Positions 1-5,399 of a stretch of 6,253 nt of DNA are shown here, one piece after another. Location: assembly GCA_937952155.1 (NCBI GenBank), contig CALFYH010000106.1, positions 1-6,253 on the forward strand. Direction: 5' to 3'. Numbering within the stretch: the first letter of the stretch is position 1; each line of letters begins with the position of its first letter. Both the position numbers and the translations under genes were made by a program. Below the pieces are notes generated by a model. It worked only from the letters and a program-made list of their open reading frames with translations, ran no database searches and was not told where the DNA came from. The stretch comes from an uncultured Saprospiraceae bacterium (GTDB lineage: Bacteria; Bacteroidota; Bacteroidia; Chitinophagales; Saprospiraceae).

Positions 1-969
1 TTTTAATATATATTTTGCTAATTTATAACATTCCAATTTTACCAAATGCTTATAACTCACGTTTTTGTTTAGATTTCTATGCTTGATGGTCTCTGATAGC
101 CTTTCTTCCCAGGCACGCATGTATGTCTTTTTGCCGGTCTCGTTTAGATAACAGCCATTTAACTTGCAATCAAAATGTTTTTCCTGAATCTCTTTTTTAT
201 TCAATACCCTGAAAATGGTTCTATCCACTAGTATAGGCTTGAATACCTCTGAAATATCTAGTGCCAAAGAATATCTCCGATACCCAGGCTCGTGGAGAAA
301 ACTGATGGTAGGATTGAGTTGGGTATGGTAGATCATATCAAGTGTCAATGTATAAGCTACCATATTTCCAAAAGATATTAATGCATTGATCTCATTGTCA
401 GGAGGTTGTTTCGTGCGATTGCCCATAGTGAAATCTGGAATGATGGCATCAAAAGCGCTATAATACGCTTGCCTACAATTGCCTTCTATGCCCATCAACG
501 TAGGTATATCTGTGGAATAAAATATGCTTTCGCGTAATGTTTCTATTTGATTTATGTTGTCAGCTATATCTTTTCCACGATTATCATAATACTTCATATT
601 TTTCAACATATTGTACGTGGCTCCGTCTATGAGTCTCGTCGCTATGTGCAATCTTCGATCTTTTTTGATATATGCCTTCGTTTGCTCTATCTGCATCTTA
701 CCCGCTAGGAGATAATCTTTGGGCATAAATGATCCAGTATAATGCTCATAATAGTCAAAGAAGTGCATACTTATATGTCGCTGTCCTAGATAATTGAGCA
801 AGGCGGAATTTACATCCAAAGCCCCAAATACATACATCGTTTCTATGGTTTCGATAGGAATGTATTTTGTCGGTTGGTCATGTCCGTCCTTGTCCCGAGC
901 GACGAAACACAGCGTATTGTCCTTGCGGCTCACGCGGCCATCATTGAATAGATAGTAGGTGCGTTTCAT
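1..969 (-). CDS. cas1: CRISPR-associated endonuclease/integrase Cas1, 3' end off the window
   Basis: Cas1 is the metal-dependent integrase of the Cas1-Cas2 complex, which inserts new spacers at the leader end of a CRISPR array. The frame opens with ATG at 969 (MKRTYYLFNDGRVSRKDN) and stays open for 323 codons to the window edge, so the stop and probably only a few residues are missing; type I-B-like Cas1 proteins are about 330 residues. An N-terminal beta-rich domain (about 1-85) precedes the helical catalytic domain. The expected metal ligands are visible: E162 in MGIEGNCRQAYY, H226 in SFLHEPGYRRYS, and D238/E241 in LDISEVFKP. The C-terminal part carries the usual MRAWEERLSETIKHR stretch. 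The gene starts 12 bases after the Y1 gene stop, with no Shine-Dalgarno sequence, so it is probably co-transcribed. It is separated from cas4 by that inserted gene. Local GC near its start is about 47-50%, above the effector genes. cas2 is expected just beyond position 1. The active site appears intact. Confidence 0.95.
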   Translation of the reverse strand, partial: MKRTYYLFNDGRVSRKDNTLCFVARDKDGHDQPTKYIPIETIETMYVFGALDVNSALLNYLGQRHISMHFFDYYEHYTGSFMPKDYLLAGKMQIEQTKAYIKKDRRLHIATRLIDGATYNMLKNMKYYDNRGKDIADNINQIETLRESIFYSTDIPTLMGIEGNCRQAYYSAFDAIIPDFTMGNRTKQPPDNEINALISFGNMVAYTLTLDMIYHTQLNPTISFLHEPGYRRYSLALDISEVFKPILVDRTIFRVLNKKEIQEKHFDCKLNGCYLNETGKKTYMRAWEERLSETIKHRNLNKNVSYKHLVKLECYKLAKYILK

Positions 970-981
970 ACTTATTTATTA

Positions 982-1797
982 TTAATCTTCATCTATTGCA
1001 TATTGATTGTCAGATAATTTGTTTTTCAGATATTGAGCTCCATACTGAACGTAATTATCCTTACTGCCAAACCATTCTATACCTTCATTTCTACAAATGC
1101 GCGTTTGGATATCTGTCAGATAGGCACAATAACTACTCCACGTGTAATCTACGTAGTTGTCAGTGTAGTAATGGTGTATTGGATTGTGATGTATATAAAA
1201 CAATACCTGTTTTTTGTCAAGCTCAATATTTGGCACATGCTTTCTTCTAAAACCCTTTTGCAATAGACTTCCTGTCCTAGATTCTTGTTTGTTTATGGCC
1301 TTAACATACCCCAACATAAATCCCCTAAATCTTTCGAAAACTACCCATGAACAAAGTTGGTCGATGAAGCTACATGACTTAAGATCAGCAGGCTGCTCAG
1401 ATGTATCTTGCTGTGTATCTCCGTATCGATCCCATAGATTTAACAAATTTCTAAAATTTGTCAAATCTTGTATGGGATCCACATCGATCTGCATCCTATG
1501 TACCCAAGGCAGGACATAATCCTTGCAGAAGCTTTGGTTTATGATGTTGAAATCATCTACCGCTTTTGCCAAAAGTTGTTCCTTATCCACGACCCTGACA
1601 AACAAATGAAAATGATTATCTAGCAAACAATAAGCAAAAGTGTCAAAATAACCATTCATTTTCTGGCCGTATTTGCTCAAGAAATACCTAAAATTTTCTT
1701 GATTATAAAAAATTGCAGCTTTATTGATACCACGATTGTATAAATGGTAGTGTCTCATAGGTAATAAAGGAATCGTCATATCATCTTTTGCCGCCAT
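982..1797 (-). CDS. Y1 (HUH) transposase-like protein, REP-associated (RAYT/TnpA_REP-like), embedded between cas4 and cas1
   Basis: This 271-residue protein belongs to the Y1_Tnp family of IS200/IS605 and REP-associated tyrosine transposases, which nick and join single-stranded DNA at hairpins through a tyrosine. Visible marks are the first strand YHLYNRGINKAAIF (17-30), the metal-binding HUH motif in NHFHLFVRV (H62, H64), a candidate catalytic tyrosine Y164 in GYVKAINK, then RTGSLLQKGFRRKHV (174-188) and YIHHNPIHHYYTDNYVDYTW (201-220), the last typical of Bacteroidota members. H64 and Y164 are about 100 residues apart, longer than in compact relatives, because of a helical, partly acidic segment around 85-150. 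The start is uncertain: ATG codons at residues 1, 7 and 14 are all plausible, and none has a ribosome binding site. The stop lies 12 bases before cas1; the gap from cas4 is 68 bases. No insertion-sequence ends or target duplications are seen. Membership of the family is clear; a role in CRISPR adaptation is inference from position only. Confidence 0.9.
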   Translation of the reverse strand: MAAKDDMTIPLLPMRHYHLYNRGINKAAIFYNQENFRYFLSKYGQKMNGYFDTFAYCLLDNHFHLFVRVVDKEQLLAKAVDDFNIINQSFCKDYVLPWVHRMQIDVDPIQDLTNFRNLLNLWDRYGDTQQDTSEQPADLKSCSFIDQLCSWVVFERFRGFMLGYVKAINKQESRTGSLLQKGFRRKHVPNIELDKKQVLFYIHHNPIHHYYTDNYVDYTWSSYCAYLTDIQTRICRNEGIEWFGSKDNYVQYGAQYLKNKLSDNQYAIDED

Positions 1798-1849
1798 CTT
1801 TCTTTAATTTTTCATAAAAATAATCTAATCTATAAAATTCTAAATCCAT
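1781..1849 (-). CDS. possible 22-residue small ORF overlapping the Y1 gene start
   Basis: An ATG at 1849-1847 opens a 22-codon frame (peptide beginning MDLEFYRLDYFYEKLKKDGG) that ends in TGA at 1783-1781. It overlaps the first possible start of the Y1 gene in another frame. Its stop is one base before the second possible Y1 start (ATG at 1779-1777), an arrangement that could couple translation. The start codon follows an A-run, as is common in Bacteroidota, and lies across the loop and right arm of a small hairpin. I recognise no family. A frame this short can easily arise by chance, so it is listed as a candidate leader peptide only. Confidence 0.2.
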   Translation of the reverse strand: MDLEFYRLDYFYEKLKKDGGKR

Positions 1850-1860
1850 TTTTGGATTTA
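1841..1860. repeat. 8-bp perfect inverted repeat in the cas4-Y1 gap
   Basis: The arms TAAATCCA (1841-1848) and TGGATTTA (1853-1860) are perfectly complementary around a 4-base loop. The hairpin sits between the cas4 stop at 1866 and the first Y1 start at 1797. It lacks a T-run directly after it on the minus strand, so it is not a convincing intrinsic terminator. It could affect translation of the downstream genes or be a hairpin target of the Y1 protein, but the stem is short and A/T-rich and may be chance. Confidence 0.45.
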
Positions 1861-1865
1861 AAGTA

Positions 1866-2366
1866 TCAACAATAACAAAACTCATAATAACTGCAACGCT
1901 TGCACACAGGCTTATGGATCACAATAGGCATTTCCTTCTGATTTACTATTTCTAGAATCTCTACTTCCCATCGCTGTATATCGACTATATCCTGATCTCT
2001 GAGTTCCACCTGAGCCGTGTGGCGAAGGCTAGGATACTCGAGTATGCCTGTAGCTCCTTCGATACCATGTTGCCGTAGTTTGTACAGATAATACTTTACT
2101 TGAGCCTCGTGGGCAGCTTCCATTTTATCACTCTTTTTGATCTCATGTACCACCTTATTTCTTGTATCGAAGTAATCTATCTTTACACCTTCGAGCTCGA
2201 GCTCTGTGTATTTGGCAGCGCGTTCCGTGTAGGTATTTTCGCCAATGAGTTTACCTTCGGAGACGATGTCTGAGGTGTGTTCCATATTGAGACCATGGGC
2301 AAATAGCCATAACTTGCGATGGCAAATGTGATAATAATTGATGTGAGTGGCAGTGATGGACATCAT
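1866..2366 (-). CDS. cas4: CRISPR-associated exonuclease Cas4
   Basis: Cas4 is a RecB-family, iron-sulfur-containing nuclease that trims prespacers and helps choose PAM-flanked, correctly oriented spacers with Cas1-Cas2. The 166-residue protein is a typical compact Cas4. Residue C15 (in YHICHRKLWLFAHG) and the C-terminal cluster C155, C158 and C164 in KPVCKRCSYYEFCYC supply the four cysteines for the 4Fe-4S cluster; C166 is an extra terminal cysteine. H30 in NMEHTSD, D64 in VKIDYFD, E75 and K77 in VHEIKKS, and Q89 with Y92 in QVKYYLY match the nuclease active site and QhxxY motif. The start is ATG at 2366 with a second ATG immediately after; both lie just past the DUF6155 stop (TAA, three bases, ATG), implying translational coupling. 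GC is about 45-48% in the lines counted, like cas1 and unlike the effector genes. Cas4 and Cas1 normally sit side by side, but here a Y1 gene separates them. No residue appears lost. Confidence 0.95.
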   Translation of the reverse strand: MMSITATHINYYHICHRKLWLFAHGLNMEHTSDIVSEGKLIGENTYTERAAKYTELELEGVKIDYFDTRNKVVHEIKKSDKMEAAHEAQVKYYLYKLRQHGIEGATGILEYPSLRHTAQVELRDQDIVDIQRWEVEILEIVNQKEMPIVIHKPVCKRCSYYEFCYC

Positions 2367-2369
2367 GGT

Positions 2370-2891
2370 TTAATCTGTATAGTAGTTATAATAAATATCA
2401 TTCATCGTATCACCAAAGCCATACCCACATCGGGATGCATATTGAATACAACTTTTTGCTTGCTCTTTGAAGTGCTGTAAAAGTCCATTTTTAGCAATAA
2501 ATCGCAAAGCTGCATTGAAGTTATTTTCAGCGCTTATATAATACTGTTCCGTCATGTCGCCAAAATCATGCGTGAATCTACTGGCTAACTCAGGAAGATA
2601 TAGCATCAATTCACCTAAATATATTGGATCAGGTTTTAAGTCAGCAAAATCTTTTATAGCCTTCTTTGCCACTGAATATTTAAGACTAGCATTCATTGGG
2701 TTTCTTGGATAAAACTCTTTTTCGATAATCTTTTTGTACTTCTCAATGACGTCAGCGCCTACATCAGGATTGAGGAAATGGTCAATGTACTCTTTGATAG
2801 ATTTTGAATTGGAATACATTTCCATCACAAACTCTGCCATTTGGTCACGATCGAGTGTTTTTAGAAATTTTTGTAAAGATTGTTTTGACAT
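2370..2891 (-). CDS. DUF6155-like protein inside the cas operon
   Basis: This 173-residue protein resembles the DUF6155 family, small, probably all-helical cytoplasmic proteins common in Bacteroidota and Firmicutes, with no function known to me. Recognisable parts are the N-terminal SKQSLQKFLKTLDRDQMAEFVMEMY, then IKEYIDHFLNPD (33-44), EKYKKIIEKEFYP, SVAKKAIKDFADLKPDP, FTHDFGDMTEQYY, ENNFNAALRFIAKNGLL and a C-terminal CGYGFGDTMNDIYYNYY segment. It has no signal peptide, membrane segment or obvious catalytic motif. Its length matches the family, so it seems intact. It follows the hairpin after cas7 (76 bases from the cas7 stop to its ATG) and ends three bases before the cas4 start, so it is probably translated together with cas4. 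This position suggests, but does not show, a link to spacer acquisition or regulation; it could also be a passenger. The family assignment is from memory of conserved phrases. Confidence 0.8.
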   Translation of the reverse strand: MSKQSLQKFLKTLDRDQMAEFVMEMYSNSKSIKEYIDHFLNPDVGADVIEKYKKIIEKEFYPRNPMNASLKYSVAKKAIKDFADLKPDPIYLGELMLYLPELASRFTHDFGDMTEQYYISAENNFNAALRFIAKNGLLQHFKEQAKSCIQYASRCGYGFGDTMNDIYYNYYTD

Positions 2892-2910
2892 GAGGGAGAT
2901 GTTAATTTTA

Positions 2911-2962
2911 TAAGAAAATATTATAACCCTTGTAAATCACAGTTAAACAAGGGTTATAATAT
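2911..2962 (-). terminator. strong hairpin with T-rich tail after cas7; terminator or attenuator
   Basis: Two perfectly complementary 16-base arms, 2918-2933 (plus strand ATATTATAACCCTTGT) and 2947-2962, flank a 13-base loop. Read on the minus strand, the hairpin begins four bases after the cas7 stop codon and is followed by TTTTCTTA, the layout of a Rho-independent terminator. The plus-strand reading has no T-run after the stem, so the direction is toward DUF6155. It probably ends or attenuates transcription from the effector genes or stabilises the 3' end of their mRNA. Alternatives are a protein-binding operator or a REP-like target of the downstream Y1 protein. No convincing Bacteroidota promoter (TTTG and TAnnTTTG boxes) is seen between it and the DUF6155 ATG. 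Confidence 0.65.
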
Positions 2963-2966
2963 GAAA

Positions 2967-4040
2967 TTATTGATTTTCATAATCAAATGCAATCATCAAA
3001 TCAATTAGATGTTGTTCTGCTTTTTCAAGAGCATCAACTGTACCTTGTGCTCCTGTAACATAGCTATTTGCTATTGGAGTAATAAATAACTTTGCTTTTG
3101 TTGTTTCATCAATACGTGGAGAAGCAGTAGGTCTTTCTGTGTCGTCTCTTAACTCTCCATGAATTGAATATGCTATTTGATTAGCATTATCACTAATAGC
3201 TATGGCTAAGGTCTCCATTAAGCTAAAAGTTCTTGCTTGATTAGATGTAATTCGCCAGTTTATTAACGCAGATGCCAAAGAAGAAATAATCTCTTCTCTC
3301 TTTACTCTAGGGCAAATCAAACACTTTCCAAAAATATTTTTCCCATCGATCCAACCATCTACACGAAGTTTCTCTTCAATATTTGGGAATAGCTCTGGTT
3401 CTAACTTGTTGGTCGAAACACAAAATAATGTTCTTAAATCGATTGCAATATCATAAGTGTAAAGTCCAGAAGCTCTGGATAGTTTACCTGGATTATAATA
3501 CTTAGCCCCTAAACTACGGTTGTTACTCGATAACCATTCATCCAATTTATTCGGTTCAATCAAACTTCTTTTACCATCATCTGATGCAACATAAACATTT
3601 ACATTATGGTGGCTGCCCATGGTCGAGCGGTCAAAGGCTACAGCTTCTCCTTCATTATCTCTTTCTAGACCTCCTAATAGGGGATGCAAAGGAGTCATCG
3701 CAGAAATTGATAAAGGACTTCTACGCTTTACTGTCATAGTATCTTTTTCTGCTTTCATATATCCGCCAAGAAGTTGATCAGAGAAACTTGGGTCACATGG
3801 AGAATGTGGTTCCAACATACTTGCTTTTCCTTTCTTATCAATTTCCCAATTGAAAGTCATGGCAGCAAAAGGTAATTCTAAAGCTTCAATGACTGAACGT
3901 TTAACTTGTTGGCCACTTGAATAAGCCATTTTTTTGCCAAATTGTGGATCTGTATAATATTTTTGACCATCATTAACAGCGAAAACAGTATGGTCTACAT
4001 GTCGTAAACCTCTTAAATAAATAAAGTTTGACTTTTTCAT
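2967..4040 (-). CDS. cas7: type I CRISPR backbone protein Cas7 (DevR family, Csp1-like, PGING variant)
   Basis: Cas7 forms the helical backbone of the Cascade surveillance complex and coats the crRNA spacer. The 357-residue protein begins MKKSNFIYLRGLRHVDHTVF, a DevR-type RRM strand in which Csp1 proteins carry a similar 'IYLRG' phrase. It continues with YSSGQQVKRSVIEAL (40-54), MTFNWEIDKKG (61-71), EPHSPCDPSFSDQLLGGYM (77-95), RRSPLSISAMTPLHPLLGG (106-124) and a C-terminal helix ending IDLMIAFDYENQ. These segments fit the Cas7/Csp1 group seen in P. gingivalis-type systems; the exact subtype label is less certain than the Cas7 call. ATG at 4040 lies seven bases after the cas8 stop and no Shine-Dalgarno sequence is seen. 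The stop is followed after four bases by a strong hairpin. In many type I operons cas5 follows cas7; here it does not, so cas5 must lie elsewhere, probably upstream of cas3. Confidence 0.88.
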   Translation of the reverse strand: MKKSNFIYLRGLRHVDHTVFAVNDGQKYYTDPQFGKKMAYSSGQQVKRSVIEALELPFAAMTFNWEIDKKGKASMLEPHSPCDPSFSDQLLGGYMKAEKDTMTVKRRSPLSISAMTPLHPLLGGLERDNEGEAVAFDRSTMGSHHNVNVYVASDDGKRSLIEPNKLDEWLSSNNRSLGAKYYNPGKLSRASGLYTYDIAIDLRTLFCVSTNKLEPELFPNIEEKLRVDGWIDGKNIFGKCLICPRVKREEIISSLASALINWRITSNQARTFSLMETLAIAISDNANQIAYSIHGELRDDTERPTASPRIDETTKAKLFITPIANSYVTGAQGTVDALEKAEQHLIDLMIAFDYENQ

Positions 4041-4047
4041 TTTAAAT

Positions 4048-4365
4048 CTAATTTGTTTGATGTGAAGAATTATTTTTTTGATAAGAATATTCGAATCTTA
4101 TAAGAGTAATAAATAATGGAAAATTATCACTAGGCATTTTTACAACCTGATCTACAACATTCTTAAAAGTTTGGGCATTGTTTTCATTGATGTTTTCTGT
4201 CAATCCATCAATGAAAACTTTTAAACTCTTAGATTCCAAAAGTTCTTTAGAACTTTGAGATTGAGTTGTTTTTCCTCTGTTTTTATCACTTTGTTCTCTT
4301 TCAGAAGAGTGAAGTGATGTTGCCACATCTGCGGCCAATTGTAACAATTCTGTCTTGTTTAGCAT
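4048..4365 (-). other. possible internal start giving a Cas11-like C-terminal product of Cas8
   Basis: In several type I systems (I-B, I-C, I-D) the small subunit Cas11 is made from an internal start within the large-subunit gene. No separate small-subunit gene is visible here. An in-frame ATG at 4365 (M345, MLNKTELLQLAADVATSLHS) would yield a 105-residue, mainly helical product, close to the usual Cas11 size. A GGA lies eight bases upstream, a weak ribosome-binding hint. This is inference by analogy, since any long gene has internal ATG codons. Confidence 0.2.
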
Positions 4366-5397
4366 GGCAATGATCCATAATTTATAAAGTGAAAAAATAT
4401 ATTTTGAATGTTCGTCTGTGAACTTAAAATCTTTTCCTTGGGCATATTCTTTTGTGCCTTTTGGCATGAATTCACGTAATTTGGAAGGTTCTAAGGCTCT
4501 TAATCCGATTGTACCAAATTTGCAGGCATTTCTAAAATTATAAAAAGTCTCTAAACTTTCAATTTCTTTGTCTCTTAATATGAAATCAGCATGATTCATA
4601 AAAATTTTATCCCTTAATTCAAAAGGAAGTCTAATGTCGGATAAATAAACATTAATAAAACCTAAAGTTGTATTAGTTTGAGATAAATTATAAGCATATA
4701 TCGTCATTGATTCTAGTTCGTGAAAATTTTTAGAAAGTGCAAATAAAACTTTCGTCCAGCTATTTGTCGGTATAGCTATTTTACCTAGAACTTCTTCAGT
4801 TTCTAAATTAAATCCATTCAAAGTATTGTCAGCATCATAAAGATTGCTCATTGTATGACAGATCCAATGTCCGTTCCATGTTTCTATTTGCTTGTCTTTT
4901 AAATTAGGTGTTTGTTCAAGAAACGAGCGATAATATTGCCAACCTTTATAAAGGTTTAACAATACCGTATCATTGTCTATTAACATAACAAGACCACCAT
5001 TAACTCCAATTCCTAAAGCTTCTCCAATCCACGATAAGTAGATATCCTCTTTTGATGTGGTTAAAGATAAACTTGTTAATTGGCCTGTTGATGTAGAACT
5101 TATTTCTTTTGCTCCGTATCCAACGTAAATAGCACCACTTGGAGATTCTCCTAATTCTATCTCTCTTAAAAGATTTTGATATTGAGCTTTTGACTTAGAT
5201 CCATGTAATTTCACATCATCTTCTTTCGGTTTTTGAAAAAATGGTGAGTTCCCTACATGCATTAAATGAGTCTCATGATCAAAAAAGCAAGGGAATAGAA
5301 TATCATCAAAAAATTGACGTGCTGAATAATCATCAGGCTTATTTTCTTTCCCTTTGTATAGACTTAAAAACTTCTTACCAATATAACTTGTATACAT
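4048..5397 (-). CDS. cas8: type I CRISPR large subunit Cas8 (Csp2-like, PGING variant)
   Basis: Position and sequence indicate the large subunit of Cascade, which reads the PAM and helps recruit Cas3. The 449-residue protein starts MYTSYIGKKFLSLY and has the conserved-looking LFPCFFDHETHLMHVGNSPFFQ (34-55) and LSWIGEALGIGVNGGLVMLIDND (121-143). Large subunits are very divergent, so the Csp2 label relies on the neighbouring Csp1-like cas7 and the cas3-cas8-cas7 order. A hydrophilic linker (about 365-392, rich in S, E, K and Q) separates the main body from a helical C-terminus ending in FITLIRFEYSYQ. That C-terminal part may act as the small-subunit (Cas11-like) region. The gene starts two bases after the cas3 stop and ends seven bases before cas7, giving a tightly packed operon. 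It is A/T-rich (about 23-28% GC in lines counted), lower than cas1 and cas4. No frameshift is visible. Confidence 0.82.
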   Translation of the reverse strand: MYTSYIGKKFLSLYKGKENKPDDYSARQFFDDILFPCFFDHETHLMHVGNSPFFQKPKEDDVKLHGSKSKAQYQNLLREIELGESPSGAIYVGYGAKEISSTSTGQLTSLSLTTSKEDIYLSWIGEALGIGVNGGLVMLIDNDTVLLNLYKGWQYYRSFLEQTPNLKDKQIETWNGHWICHTMSNLYDADNTLNGFNLETEEVLGKIAIPTNSWTKVLFALSKNFHELESMTIYAYNLSQTNTTLGFINVYLSDIRLPFELRDKIFMNHADFILRDKEIESLETFYNFRNACKFGTIGLRALEPSKLREFMPKGTKEYAQGKDFKFTDEHSKYIFSLYKLWIIAMLNKTELLQLAADVATSLHSSEREQSDKNRGKTTQSQSSKELLESKSLKVFIDGLTENINENNAQTFKNVVDQVVKMPSDNFPLFITLIRFEYSYQKNNSSHQTN

Positions 5398-5399
5398 AT

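Noticed and set aside
1443..1461. 8-bp inverted repeat ACAAATTT/AAATTTGT with a 3-base loop
   Set aside because: It lies inside the Y1 coding region in an A/T-rich segment where such repeats are expected by chance.
996..1519. Plus-strand open frames of 77-101 residues
   Set aside because: They lie wholly antisense to the Y1 gene, which has clear family motifs; they show no motif of their own and overlap one another.
970..1865. Y1 gene as a recent intact IS200/IS605 insertion
   Set aside because: No subterminal hairpins of the expected type flank both sides, the 12-base gap to cas1 leaves no room for a right end, and all genes keep operon spacing and orientation.
2193..2204. Perfect 12-base palindrome GAGCTCGAGCTC
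   Set aside because: It encodes the TELELEG stretch inside cas4 and arises from repeated Glu-Leu codons; no spacing or context suggests an operator.
2918..2962. Hairpin as a degenerate CRISPR repeat
   Set aside because: CRISPR repeats usually have short stems of about 5-7 bp and recur; this is a single 16-bp stem with a 13-base loop and no spacer-like repetition in the window.
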